A DNA stretch of 64,000 bases from Chamaelirium japonicum (GCA_947650365.1 OX393549.1:24603347-24667346), one strand, 5' to 3'. Positions 44,238-56,110 are shown, counted from the first letter of the stretch. Translations and numbers: made by a program. The notes: a model not told the origin generated them from the sequence alone.

Positions 44238-47200
44238 TTATCTTGATTTTACCACGAGGTCGTCGACGTAGCATTCTACATTCTGGTGAAGGATATCGTC
44301 GAAAATTTTTTGCATGGCTCGTTGGTAAGTGGCTCCTGCGTTCTTCAAGCCGAAAGGCATGACTTTGTAGCAGTAGATCCCTTTTGGCGTGCGGAATGCC
44401 GTAAGCTCTTCGTCTTTGGGCGCCATCCGGATCTGGTTGTAGCCTGAGGATCCATCCATGAAGGTTAGTGTTTCATGGCCTGTTGTTGCATCCACCATTA
44501 GTTCTGTGATTGGCAGTGGGAAGTCATCTTTGGGGCATGCATTGTTTAAGTCCCTGAAGTCCACGCATACTCTGATCTGGCCGTTCTTCTTCTTGACTGG
44601 GACCACGCTGGAGATCCACGTTGGATACTTAACTTCTCGGATAAAGCCGGCTTCAATGAGCTTGTTGACTTCGCCCTCTATTTGCGGTACCAGTTCCGGT
44701 CGGTAACGTCTTTGTCCTTGCTTGATGGCGCTAGCTCCGTGCTTGACAGCAAGCTGGTGTACTGCGATCTTGGGGTCAAGTCCCGGCATTTCCTTGTAGG
44801 ACCATGCGAAGACATCTCTGTATTCTTGGAGTAGTTTGATGTACGAGGCTTCCTCTTCGGGAGTCAGGAGTGCACTTACGAATGTAGGCCGAGGATCCTC
44901 TTGTGTCCCCAAGTTGATTTCTTTCAGATCGTCGACGGTAGATTGCCCCCCTTCTTCGAGGACTGGCGGTGCACTAGGCAACTCGTCGTCCGAAGTAGAA
45001 GTGTTGTCGACCGAGGAGTCGGCAATTGTGATATGATTAAGAGAGACCAGAATGATATTGGGAACATTGGCAGTTTGAAAGAATGTGGGTGGGTGGGTGG
45101 GAATGATTTTTCTCACCTCAGTGGGTGGCTTTCCCAAGCGGTCGAATACTGACCTTCGCTTTGCTTGTCTGATTGGCCCAAGTCTTTTGAATACTGATAT
45201 GGGATTTTGACTTGCCTGGTTTTTGACGCTCTTTTTCTGCTTTTGAGGTACGGTCCGACGCCGAGCTCGATATCGCCTTCTTTTGGCGCCCTTTGTACCG
45301 GGATGAATATTGGTAGAGCGTGCATCGGAAGCTGACGATCCCTCTTCCGCTTCATTCACCAACTTCGCCTCAATGTAGTTAGAGGTGAAGGTCTTCTCTC
45401 CTGTTATCTTGATGACCACCGGGGTTTGACGAGAGCCGATGCCTCGCCGATTTGGTGGGATCTGCTCGCCACCCTGGAGTAAATGGGCTTGAGTCTTAGT
45501 CATCCCGTGTGGTATTGGAGCTGGCAGGAGCGTACTCATATGTGTAGCACTGCCTTCGTCGTAACCAGCTTTGAACAGCAGCTTGGCGGCATTTTGCCCC
45601 CAGCTTCCTTTTGGCTTGAATGTGAGTTGGCTGGATTCGAAGGGATTGATGGGTTTTGGTGAACTTGAAGCTTGCCCCAGGCTGGGTAGTGGCAGTGTCA
45701 TCTCTTGCAGAGTGATGACATTAGCTTCCGATAGCGGCCAGACCATCCCTTTTGGCGAGGCAAAAGGTGGTGGTTCATCTTTGCGAAGCCACTGAGGTGT
45801 GAGGCGTAAGACTGTCGTAGCTTGGGCAGGTAATGGAGTGTGCTTCATGGATCTTGGCTTGGAGCTGATGCGCATTCTTCGTCTCGGCGCTAGCACTTCT
45901 TTGACTTCGTGTATCGCCTTAGATGGTGGTACCGGATTTGGAGTTGGCGGAGCTTCATCCTGCTCCATACTTTTAGCTTTCTGAGTTCGAGGAGTTTTAG
46001 CTGGAAGGACTTCTGCAACAAGGTCCCTTGCTTGGTAAAATTTGGCATCGGCGAGGTGCGCTTCCGCCTCATTGAATGGCTTGTCGTCTGCAACAATGCA
46101 CTTTTCCAGACCTTCCTCATAGTACTTGAGGCATTGGTGCCAGGTAGACACTACGACACCGTTTTCGTGCAGCCACGGTCTTCCCAACAAAAGGTGGTAT
46201 GATGTTTGACAGTCAATGACGTGGAAAAGAACCGTCGTGTCAAGCTGACTGATAGAGAGTTTTAGACGAATGATCCCTATGGTGGACTGTCCTCCTTGGT
46301 TGAACCCTTGAATGACCAGCTGGCTTTGCGAGAGCTGGTCGGTGGTGATGCCGAGCTGGCGCATTGTTTGGATAGGCATGATGTTGACGGCGGAGCCACA
46401 GTCCAACAGGATTCGATTTACCGGCTTCTCGTTGATGTATCCCGAGACAAAGACAGGTCGATTGTGCAGTCGTGCTCCGAGCTGCAGATCTTCGTCCGAG
46501 AAGGTTATTGCTGCGTTACATGAGACAATAGTTTTGTCCTTCTCGGCGTTTTTCTTCTTGTAGCTGTCTGGGTCTGTCAAAGCCTCGGCCATTGCTAGGC
46601 GAGCTTTCTCTGGGAGGTGTAGTGCTTCTATGAGTGGCAAGTGCATGATTGCCTCATCGTAAGCAGCAGTAGTGTCTTTGTCGGAATCGTCCTCCTCGTT
46701 GTCAGTGTTGCTTTCTTTGGAAGGCTTGATCCTATCTTCTTCTTCCGGCGCTATGTGAATCTCAACCATGCAACAGGAGGCTTCGTGCTGCTGATTAGCT
46801 GGGAGGAAGTAATCGGGGAAGAACTCTTGCAATGTTGTCGGTTCTGGAGGGTTTTGCAGGAGGAGATCATCAGGATCTGCTGGCGGTACTTTGAATGCCT
46901 TCCTTCCTGGAGCTTTACTTTTCTTTTTGTAAGTTCTTCGTTCCGGAAGCTTTCTTGTTACCCGATCGAACTTGTGACTTCTTGGCGTCCATGGCCTTCG
47001 TTTGCGAGGCAACACGACCCATGCATCTTCATCAGTGGATTCTTCGTTACCAAGGTGAAGCTCTGGAGTGGGAGTGGTAGGTCCTTCATGGGTCGGGGAG
47101 ACCTGCTCCTCTGGGGACCTTGGTGGTTCGCCTTCTGACTCCCAGCCGGTGGGCTTGATTTCTTCTATTGAGACAGACGAAGGTTTGGAATAGAGGACGT

Positions 47201-48563
47201 AGTAGTCGAATTTACCTGAAGGCTGGCCTAACAGACCGACCTCCGGGTCTCCTTGCTCGTACCTTGTCTGGAGATTCCGTTGGGACATAGCTTTGTTTGA
47301 GAGAGACGTCGATGTAGGCGACGGTTGCCCCCAGGGCAGTGACGTTTCTTTCTCAGCGAGCTTAGGAGCGTACTGCTGTCGTCTTGAGATCTTCCGTTGT
47401 GGAGCTAACTTCGCAATTGGCCTTTGGCGATTGATGCGCAACTTGGGCCTTCTCTGGTGGGTAGCAACGAGTATCGGTTGAAACGAACCAAAGGTGATGG
47501 ATGTCATGTTTGCCGTTGCAACGTCGCTGGAGTCGATCTCGATTTTTCCTTGCTTTGCGAGTGCCATGATCTTCTCTTTGAAGACGAAACACTTCTCAAT
47601 AGGATGGCTGACCAGCCGGTGGTATTTGCAGAAGAGCGGATCGTTGACCCGATGCATCTGTTCGGGCCTTTTTGAAGGAGGAAGCTCGATCATCTTTTCT
47701 TGTAGCAGTTGATCGAACATGGAGGAGACTTCCGAGTCTGGAAATGGATACTCTTTGGCCTCGAGTTCTTCTAGAGTCATCTTCGACTGTCTTTGGGGTG
47801 GAGGCGGTGGTATGGCAGCTCCCTTTTCTTGATCCGACTTACCGCTGATTTTGAGTGGCTTGGAGGCCGAGGCGATGTCGGCGACGTTAACTTGCTTTGA
47901 TTTGGGTGCCGGCGGTTTGTCTTTCTTTTCCACCTTCAGGAAGTCTTTGGTCTTCGAGTCCCCGCGATTTGCTAAGCTGAGCTCCATGTCGTGGGCTCGA
48001 GTTGCGAGTTCTTCAAAGGACCGAGGCTTGATCCCCTTGAGGATGTAGAGTAAGCCCCAGTGCATGCCTTGGGTGCACATCTCGATAGCCGAGTCTTCCG
48101 ACAAACGGTCTCGTGAATTCAGGGCGAGATTCCTCCATCGATCGATGTAGTCGATTACTGATTCGTCCTTCCTTTGCTTGACGGCAGTAAGCTCGGTCAT
48201 GCTAACGATGCGCCGAGTGCTGTAGAAGCGGTTGAGGAATTCTCTTTCCATCTGATCCCAGCTGTCAATGGATCCTGGAGGAAGGTCAACATACCAGTCA
48301 AAAGCATTACCTTTGAGGGTGCGAACAAACTGCTTCACCATCTCATCGCTGTATGTGCCGGCGTTGTTGCAAGTCTCGACGAAGTGGGCAATGTGTTGCC
48401 TTGGATTCCCCTTCCCGTCGAAGTGCTGGAACTTTGGCGGCTGGAACCCGATAGGGAAGCGCAGCTGCTGGATCCTTGTAGTGTAAGGCTTCGAATATGC
48501 TGCCGTAATCGGAGGTAGGCTGCCGCCGTGGGAACGCATCATGTCGGCCACCAAGGCTTGTAT
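44238..48563 (-). pseudogene. Tat polyprotein central part: Gag, protease, RT
   Basis: The frame is open between the stops at 48564-48566 and 44238-44240. Near the start is the Gag domain (FQHFDGKGNPRQHIAHF, GNAFDWYVDLPPGSIDSW, EREFLNRFYSTRR). A long charged/proline-rich linker follows, then a protease with DCG in place of DSG/DTG (ILLDCGSAVNIMP, LLGRPWLHENG). Reverse transcriptase has CVDFRDLNNACPKDDFPLP, FMDGSSGYNQIRM, MPFGLKNAGATYQRAM and the catalytic YVDD. The stop lies ten codons after the first Y of YVDD, so full-length RT cannot be made without readthrough. Gag and protease are intact. Confidence 0.93.
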
Positions 48564-49295
48564 TTACTGGGCATTCATCGTTGCTGCCACTGAAGGTTGC
48601 GCGGCCACCGAGACCGGCACGGGAGCCGAGGAAAGTGCAGGAGTAGTTGCTAGTGTTGCCGGGCCAACTTCTGCAAGAGCAGGAGTTGGAGACGGGGCTA
48701 GAGCAGCTACTGGAGAAGCAGGAGGTTAACCGAATGTTGCGACATCCCTGGCACTCAGCCTTTGAAGCAAGGTGTTGATGTGACGATCTTTCTCTTCCAT
48801 TAGTCGGGTGAGCTGAGCCATATGTTCACCCATTTGCATGACTTGGAGCTGGAGAGCGGACGGAGGATGATGTCGTAGGACGTCTCGATGTTGCACACCC
48901 GCACCCTCGCCATCGTCGTCGGAGACGTAGTTACGCTGACTTGCTTCTGCTTGATGACGGATGTTTGCCCCCGGCAGGGGAGGTGCAAAGTCCGCTGGAG
49001 AACCCGAACGGGTTCGGGGTTGGGGCTGGTCCTCCCCAAATTTCTGGACAGATGTTCCAGGATTGAGGCTTGTTTCTTCATGCACCAAGGCCTCATTGGC
49101 ACCTTGGCGGGCATCTTCGGCAGCAGTTTCCGGCGTGAAGAAGTCCGCAAGAGTTTGAGTACGCCGAGTGTAGACGCGTACTACCGGGGGAATGACATCC
49201 TCTGGGTTTTCTGGATCACCGTGTTGGAGTAGTGGAGACTCGGCGATAGGTGAGAGGCTTGTTGGAGCAAACGTATCATCGTTCGTTCCGGCCAT
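48564..49295 (-). pseudogene. Tat polyprotein N-terminal part with two in-frame stops
   Basis: From the ATG at 49295 (MAGTNDDTFAPTSLSP) the frame runs to a TAA at 48726-48728, and a second TAA lies at 48564-48566. Both are in the frame of the downstream Gag. The segment is acidic and proline-rich with RRTQTLADFFTP, and ends with a short coiled coil (MEEKDRHINTLLQRL). It is probably the N-terminal extension of Gag. Two stops so close together could be real decay, or one could be a translational control point, but neither is in a pseudoknot context that I can see. Confidence 0.8.
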
Positions 49296-49343
49296 TGCGA
49301 ACTTGAAGCAACTCCTTCAAACGTACGGATGAAAGGAGAGGAA

Positions 49344-49361
49344 GTCCCACCGGGCGTGCCA
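49344..49361 (-). other. Primer-binding site of the Tat element
   Basis: The minus strand reads TGGCACGCCCGGTGGGAC, six bases downstream of the 5' LTR. This is the complement of a tRNA 3' end other than initiator Met. I do not assign the tRNA. Confidence 0.8.
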
Positions 49362-49367
49362 GAAATC

Positions 49368-51556
49368 TGTGGTCGCAGAAAAAGATTCGGGTCGTCTTTA
49401 TTGCGGATCACACGAGATTACAAATTTTCTTTGATCAGGAGATTGTGGGAGAGATCCTCTGGAGGGTCCCTTTGATCCGCGTCTCCACGTGGTATTCGTG
49501 CGAGAGCTCTGAAGGGGTTGCCCAGGACAGAGGTCTTTACAGGGTGAGGGTTTTTGAGAGGCTAAGGAGTTTCCACCGTTGATTTTGTCCCGTCCGTGCT
49601 TCGCGCTTTCTCGGCTAGGGAGGCTTTGGGCTTCGTTCCTCGGTCTTCGTGTCTTCCTCGATCCTGGCTCGACCTCGGCGTCCTTGATCGTCGGTTCGCG
49701 GCGTCGATCGTGTTTTTGGCGTCAGCTTTGGCTTTAGCTTTCGGCTTTGGCGTGGCTCTGGCTTTTGCTTTGCTTTGGCGCTTGCGCTTGAACGTAGACG
49801 AGTAGAGACTTGCGATGCTTTAGTTCTTCCGGACTTCGCGTCGTATCGGCTAGAACGTGCGGTGCTTTGCTCGTGACCGTCGTAGTTGCTTGGCTTTGGC
49901 ACGTGCGTTGCTTTAGTGCGGGCTTTACCGGTGCGTTTGCTTTGGCTTCTTGCGTCGGCTTTGACTTTAGCTTCAACTCGATCTTCTTCTCGAACGACTG
50001 GCGTTACCTCTTCAAGGCTTCTTTACTCTTCCGGCTTCCTCGACGGTTGTGGCGTCGGTTTTGGCTTTTTGGCGGGGGTAGCACCGATGCTTGTGCGACG
50101 GTTGTGGCGTCGACTTTCGTTGATGAAGACGGCGGGTGTAGCACCGATCTTCGTGCGACGGTTGTAGCGTCGGCTTTTGTTGATGAAGACGGCGGGTGTG
50201 GCACCGGCTTTAGCACGACGGTTGTAGCGTCGGCTTTTGGTTGACGAAGGCGGCAGGGGTAGCACCGGCTTCAGGCCTTCTTCTCCCGGCTTTCTTCTTC
50301 GTGCGAGGAGTCGATGCCTTGATTGAAGACGACGAGTGTTGTCGGCTTCGATCTTCTTCTCCGGCCTTTGCTTATGGCGTCTTCGGAGCTGATGAAGATC
50401 GTTGGAGCAATCGGGTGATGACGGCTCTGGGTCTTCTTCTCCACGCTTTCTTCTTCGTGCGAGGAGTCGAAGCTTTGATCTCCGAGTGCAAGGTCTTCAC
50501 GTTGATGAGGACTTGAAGGGCCAAGGACTCCCGTAGGATATGCTTGCCGTGCCTCGTGAAGCCTTCAGTCTTCGAGCGTTGGAGCTTCTCTTGCGAAGCT
50601 CTTTCGTCTTCGGCTTTCGGACCCTTGATGCCTTCCCCGACCCCTTCTATTTATAGGCAAAGGGGGGCGGTTGGGGGAGATATTGCTGAAATCTTTTTGT
50701 TTCCTCCAATATCTCCCCTCATAACCATCGAGATGTTGTTCCCTTATTTGGGGAAACAAACCCGATTTCCTCCTTTTTAGTTGGAGTGGTTATGGGCTAG
50801 ATGTGACTCGATCTTTTAAAGATCGAGTTGTTATTTTTGTTGCACTTTTGGATCGGATGGCGACACAACGTCATCTTGTCCGTTGGATCGAGGGATCGTC
50901 GCGGATCTATGGTTGTGTAGACGTCCACGCCACCTCCCCCCGCATCAAGGCGGTTTTGACTTTTTCTTTTCTTTTCCTTTTCTTTTCTTTTTCTTTTCTT
51001 TTTCTTTTTTTTTCTTTTTCTTTTTGGCCGGCCCCACCTCTCCATGAGGAAGGGGGCACGGTTTTCAAAAAGGGGGGGGCCGGTGGGCCCCCCTCTTTGT
51101 GTCCGAGTTGCGGGTCCGGTGGGACCCGTTTGCTTTGGGTCGGGCCATGGCGCGCAAATTGAGTTTGCACGTGGGCCGAGTTCGCACGCGGGCCGTTGTG
51201 CGCGGCCGAGTTTCGCATACGGGCCGTTGTGTGCGGGCCGAGTTTCGCATGCGGGCCGTTGTGTGCGGGCCGGGTTTCGCATACGGGCCGTTGTGTGCGG
51301 GCCGAGTTTCGCATGCGGGCCGTTGTGTGCGGGCCGAGTTTCGCATACGGGCCGTTGTGTGCGGGCCTAAGTTGCATGAGCGAGTCGGGTTCGACCCGAA
51401 GGCCGTTGGGTGCGGGCCCAAGTTTCGCATGCGGGCCGTTGTGTGCGGGCCCATTTTTTTTGTAAAAATCGAGTTTGACCCGAAGGCCGTCGGGTGCGGG
51501 CTTATTTTTTTGTGTAAAAATCGGGTTCGACCCGTGGGCTAATTTCGATGCCCACA
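49368..51556 (-). repeat. 5' LTR of the Tat element (2189 bp)
   Basis: It carries the same internal arrays as the other LTR and lacks 11 bp (the TAGCTTTGGCG near 49750). It is the promoter-bearing copy for the element. Confidence 0.95.
50647..50655 (-). promoter_or_regulatory. TATA box in the 5' LTR
   Basis: The minus strand reads TATAAATAG within GCCTATAAATAGAAGG, which is conserved in the 3' LTR at 35776-35784. It is a strong plant Pol II core promoter match. Confidence 0.75.
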
Positions 51557-51561
51557 CCCGT

Positions 51562-52210
51562 GAACATGACAGCAATGGCCATGAGTCGTACGCGCAAACT
51601 AGACAACGACCTTGAGTGAAAGCTAGCTCTATAGTGTCCATACAGAGGGTGAAGTGGGGACCTCTCAGACAAGGGAGAGACCTACAAGTGCCCAGGCCGT
51701 TGGGGGGGGGGGGGGGGGAGAGGGATTGGACTGGATTTTAATGGGGTGGGAAGAGAAAAGTCAGGGTGGGATGAGAGATTGGTGGGGTGGCAGAAATCAA
51801 TGTGATGTTTCACACGTGTCATCTGTCGTCCGTGGCGTCATATCCCAGTCCATCTGTCCATGTTATTCTCGGAAGCGGTAAGAATCACCGCCTCGATATT
51901 ATATCCCACCTGGATGGTGGTCCCCCCTATCTGTCGGCTATGAATAAAGGGTGAACGATGCCAATTCCTGATTCGGAATACGACGCTGAAGAGCCTCCTC
52001 GCTACTCTTTTTGACGCTGGGCGGTTACTGTAACAAGGCGGTGAGCATAGCGTGGTCACTCGCTCCATCTTCTTCCCGTGCTTTGCCAAGTCACTTACGT
52101 AGGTGGGGACCGTACGGCGGTGGACAGTGATGCAGTGCAGTGAAGTGGATGTCGTCCAGTCCAGTCCAGGCTGTCCAGCTGTTCTCGTGCCACATGGAGT
52201 TGGGCCCAAA
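51562..52210. other. Spacer with poly-G tract
   Basis: A run of 17 G lies at 51702-51718. No gene was recognised. Confidence 0.5.
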
Positions 52211-52555
52211 CGGGTTCGAGTCCTCTCCACTGATCACCCTCTCCCGTATCGGTCGCCGACGATTTTGGAAGCAACATGTGGCGATCCAAAAACCAACGGC
52301 CACGATCTAGGTCATGGGATGACCGGTGGAGGCAACGGCGGGTGGCCGGCTATCGACATGGGTGGTCGTCGAGACTATAGTGGCCGACCGACAATGACAG
52401 GTGGTGGGTGACAGATGGGGGTGGTGGCATCCCCCCCTTGGGTTCATCCCATGACCTAGATCGTGGCCGTTGGTTTTCAGATCATCACATGTCGATCCCA
52501 AAATCGTTAACAACCGATAGTGAAGACGATCACCAATGGAGAGGAGTCGAACCCC
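52211..52555. mobile_element. Foldback MITE with ~120-bp arms
   Basis: GGGTTCGAGTCCTCTCCA at the left is inverted at the right (TGGAGAGGAGTCGAACCC). Pairing continues inward to CCAACGGCCACGATCTAGGT followed by CATGGGATGA. The length is about 345 bp, with no coding capacity. GGTTCGAGTCC also resembles a B box, which may be coincidental. Target duplication not resolved. Confidence 0.75.
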
Positions 52556-52607
52556 CATCCCCCTGGTACCATCCTGGCTCTAGGTGACATGGACCAGAGA
52601 TCTTATG

Positions 52608-52808
52608 AATCGGATCGTCTCTATTCCTAGGTGCCTCTATTCCTTTGATCTCATGCGCGGGATTGGAATTTAACGGTACAGATCAATTTTAAACTAGGTT
52701 ACAGATGAAATGGTACCGATTGAAAATTAGAACTTTCAATCTACACCGTTGAATTCTGATCCCGCACATAGAATCAAAGGAATAGAGGAAATAGAGGCAA
52801 TCCGATTT
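52608..52808. mobile_element. Foldback MITE with ~75-bp arms
   Basis: AATCGGAT, CCTCTATTCCTTTGAT and GCGGGAT at the left appear inverted at the right in the same spacing. The length is about 200 bp, and weak pairing may extend outward to about 52590 and 52826. Confidence 0.7.
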
Positions 52809-52864
52809 GGAGATCTAGGCTGTAAATGGACTAGGGCTTAAGATTAAAAATTCAAAGAGTTCAG

Positions 52865-52985
52865 ATCTCCTTCGGTCGGTGGGCCCGATGCCCATCATGC
52901 TGGAGTACGATTCACTTTTGGGTTGTCTGCCTTCATGTGGCTGTTATGTATGTCGGGCCCACCAAGTAGGGCCGACCGATCGGAG
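52865..52985. repeat. Inverted repeat
   Basis: TCCTTCGGTCGGTGGGCCCGA at about 52870 pairs partly with GTCGGGCCCACC and GGCCGACCGATCGGAGGA at about 52954-52987. It is probably another small foldback. Confidence 0.5.
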
Positions 52986-53147
52986 GATGTCTGAGCACAA
53001 GTTCGAAACACCAAGCAAAGGGTCGAGCCTTACTTGATTAGAACGTTTAGCGGCAAGTAGATTTGGGTTGGATCCTAATTCCGACTAGGATTAAGAGTGA
53101 AAGAAAGCCTTTCCCTGGCCTCACCCCCGACACGCCACCTACTCTAA

Positions 53148-53243
53148 GTGAGCCGCATTCACACAGAGAAGAAGGATTCTGGTTCTTTAAAAGACGTCCA
53201 TGTGTCACAACACGGGAGAGAGGCTTTCGTTTTAGTATAAATA
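53148..53243 (-). mobile_element. Helitron fragment (5' end only)
   Basis: It matches the 5'-end part of the two adjacent Helitrons (TTTAAAAGACGTCCA, then GAGAGAGGCTT, then GTTTTAGTATA). It directly abuts the 3' terminus of the next copy. The rest of this unit is missing. Confidence 0.6.
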
Positions 53244-53564
53244 TTAGTAAGAAATCCGGGCAATGCCTGAATGTGCTTGATGCACGCCATTTGGGAAAGA
53301 CGACATCGCAACTGTTTGAAGAAGTGTGACATTTGAAGTGAGTGTGATTCACTTGTTAGAGAGAGAGAATGAAACAGAGAGATTAACATCAAATGACCAT
53401 TAAATGCCTTTGAATGAAAATTTATCATCTGTATGGTAGTTTTTAAATGGATTTAAAAGAGAGTCGTGTTTACACACGAAATAATAATTCTAGCTCTTTA
53501 AAAGACGTCCACGTGTCATAACAAGGGAGAGAGGCTTCTGTTTTAGTATATATATAGATATAGA
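53244..53564 (-). mobile_element. Non-autonomous Helitron, copy 1 (321 bp)
   Basis: On the minus strand the 5' end is TCTATATCTATATATATACT (53564 downward), and the 3' end is a hairpin followed by TTTCTTACTAA, a degenerate CTRR (CTAA). There is no protein. It joins copy 2 directly: its TC follows the CTAG of copy 2 with no spacer. Confidence 0.72.
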
Positions 53565-53915
53565 CTAGTAAGAAACCCGGGCAATGCCCGACAGTGCTTG
53601 ATGCACACCATTGGGCAAAGACGATATCGCAACTGTTCGAAGAAGTGTGAAATCTGAAGTGAGTCCGATTCACTTGTTAGATAAAGAGAGAGAGAGAGAG
53701 AGAGAGGAGAGAGAAAGAGAGAGAGAAAGAGAGATATTAACATCAAATGACCATTAAATGTCATTGAATGAAAATTTATCATCTTTATGGTAGGTTTTTA
53801 AATTTATTTAAAAGAGAGCTACATTCACACATGGAAGAAGAATTCTAGCTCTTTAAAAGACGTCCACATGTCACAACACGGGAGAGAGGCTTCCATTTTA
53901 GTATAGATATATAGA
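53565..53915 (-). mobile_element. Non-autonomous Helitron, copy 2 (351 bp)
   Basis: On the minus strand the 5' end TCTATATATCTATACT is preceded by A. The 3' end has the palindrome CGGGCATTGCCCG, a ten-base spacer, and then CTAG. These are the canonical Helitron termini (5' TC, 3' hairpin plus CTRR, insertion after A). It is longer than copy 1 mainly through a GA-rich expansion (53682-53735). Confidence 0.78.
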
Positions 53916-54688
53916 TATGCCAATTGTGAGTCGGGTTTAAAAAACCCATTGTTTTGTTGTGCATTCAGCATCCAACAATGTATTGACCGGCATTGCTGCA
54001 ATGCTGAACGTCTGATCCACCGAATGCCCGATTCAGCGCAAAACCTGATTCTCTTGAGCATTTTGCGATGGGTTAGCCGGCCGGTCTTTAACAACTCCAG
54101 GCTCCCTCTTGCGATCTCTCAATCTCCTTCAAATTTGCTCCAACCTGTCCTGCCAAATATAATTGGGTTGGGATGGGCTTATATTTTGGTTGCTAACAGT
54201 GGGACAGATTTGGGATTTACCCTTAAAATCCGAGATTTGGGGCAGATTTGGACATGGCTATTCCTATACAGGATGGGGTTGAGATGGGTTTCCCTTTCCA
54301 AACCCGACGATTGCCATCGTTAATGCCTCATCTCTTAATCGCGGTTATAAGTAGACCTGTCAATCGATCAGATACAGATCCATTAGTAAACAAGGAATCA
54401 GGCCATTATCGGATCATCGGATTAGAGAAGCATCCATATCTGAATTGATTCAGGTCGGATCGGATTCGGACCAGAATCATGCCCAATTCACTCCTCCTTT
54501 CCCTTCCCCACCTCATATCCTACCGTCGGAGCCACTACCACTTTCCCTTCTCCTCTCCTTACCCATCATCGGAGTCATCACCAATTTATTTTGTCAACTT
54601 CCTCCTCCTTCCCAATAGTCACTCCACTTCCATCGCCTCACCGTCGTCTCATTGCTCGACATTACGTCATCGGATATTTAGACCAACA
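53916..54688. other. Spacer, nothing recognised
   Basis: It is repetitive only in composition. A CT-rich stretch lies at 54480-54620. Confidence 0.45.
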
Positions 54689-54689
54689 T

Positions 54690-55429
54690 AGATTTTATTA
54701 GCAAAAATAGGTTGATTTTTCCAAGACCAGTTAACACTAGAGATGCTGATGTATTCGGTAGAATTGAAGGGGTTCAAGTGATGCCTGCTAGTTCCATGCT
54801 TGCAGTAGAGTGGAGAGCATCTACGAAAGATAAGTTCCAAACTTTGGAAGAATCCTATCCCATCAAGAATGGGTTTTTGTGTGTGGAAACTGAGTTTGAA
54901 CCGGTTGGCCATGATTGATGTGCTGAAAAAACAGGGAATGCAGATCGTAAATAGATGCATCATGTGTAGAAAAGTTGAGGAAACTGTTGATCGCCTATTC
55001 TTCAAATGCCCAACTTCAAAATCCATTTGGAAGCAAATTAGTGGCTCCATGGACATCAAATTCTTCCCAAATGAGAATTTTGGGGATCTCCTCCAAAGGA
55101 TATACTCAAATGGGGGAGCAAAGCACACGAAGGGCAGGATCATCCGTACTTCCTTGGCATGTGATGTTTGTAGTTTATGGATGGAGAGAAATGAGCATAT
55201 CTTTGGAGACAATTAAGATAGCACCATCCAGCAAATCCTCCATGTCATCCGTACTCAATTAATCAAAATTTTTACAAGTGAGGAAGCCAAAATCAGCAAT
55301 AGCAGAGAACTTGCAATTTTGAAAGCTTGGAAAAACTTCTTTTTTTTTTTGCTAGGGTCTTAAGGGAACTTCAATTGTTTATGTTTTTTTGAATTAATAC
55401 ATAGTTACCATTACCTTCCAAAAAAAAAC
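54690..55429 (+). mobile_element. 5'-truncated L1-type LINE
   Basis: The 3' end of a LINE ORF2 is readable with stops. It includes GFCVWKLSLNRLAMIDVL and then the zf-RVT zinc region RCIMCRKVEETVDRLFFKC followed by SIWKQI (C-x2-C, H replaced by R, C), with FVVYG/SLWMERN after it. A 3' UTR with a GTTTATG...GAATTAATACATAG phrase ends in an A tract at about 55421. The truncation is typical of incomplete reverse transcription. Confidence 0.75.
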
Positions 55430-55589
55430 ATTGGCAAGATCCTGCCGAATGCTATTCAGTATGATCGACAGGATCTTCCAAATATTTTGAACTTCATTCC
55501 GTGGTAGACTGTTAAATGGTAGGACCCTACCGAATGTTGTTATCTATGTTCAGTCCTATAATAGCAAATAGTGAGTCGGTGGAGGCTCT

Positions 55590-55815
55590 AATGATTGGGA
55601 AGGAGGAGGGGAAGGGGAGACTCCATCAATGGAAAAGGGAAGACGACGGAGGCTTCGATGATGGTAAAGGAGGAGGGGGAAGGGAAGGCTCAAGAGATGT
55701 GGAAGGAGGAGGGGAAGGGGAGGCTCTGGCAATGGAAAGGGAGGGCGATGGAGGATCCACATTGGGGGAATAAGGGGAAGAGGAGGGAGGAGGGGAAGGA
55801 GGACGTGAAAGAGGC
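55590..55815 (+). repeat. Purine-rich imperfect repeat
   Basis: GGAGGAGGGGAAGGGGAG.CT recurs about every 60 bp (55600, 55669, 55707). The plus strand is nearly all purine. Confidence 0.7.
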
Positions 55816-56105
55816 TGCAGAGAAGCTGACAACGGAGCCAGACTTGGAAGGTGACAAAGTCATTGGTTCCCGGGAATGAGGGTGATGAATGGGGTATGTA
55901 GATAGGTACGAGAGACGAAGGGATGAGATATGATCAAAGGAGGTGGGGTGGGGTATACTCCATTTTGAGGTATATCTAAACAAAGGGCATACTTACCTCT
56001 TGAAAATATAAAATTGAACTGATAAAAAGCATATAAAAGGGATGAGTTCAAATATTCGAATTGGATTCCAGTCTAATGACAGGTATAACAATAGGGAGAC
56101 AAAAT

Positions 56106-56110
<5 letters not shown>

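Larger units (their letters stand above)
34481..51561 (-). mobile_element. Complete Tat-lineage Ty3/gypsy element (17.1 kb) with TSD CCCGT
   Basis: The element spans 34486-51556 with the 5-bp duplication CCCGT at 34481-34485 and 51557-51561. The LTRs (34486-36685 and 49368-51556) begin TGTGG and end CCACA. Read on the minus strand the order is 5' LTR (right), primer site, gag, protease, reverse transcriptase, RNase H, integrase, a non-coding/antisense-gene region, polypurine tract and 3' LTR (left). The reverse transcriptase phrase DFRDLNNACPKDDFPLP and an extra antisense ORF are typical of the Tat lineage. By eye I count about 15 substitutions and one 11-bp indel between the LTRs (under 1%), so insertion was recent. 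Three in-frame stops interrupt the polyprotein. Confidence 0.95.
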
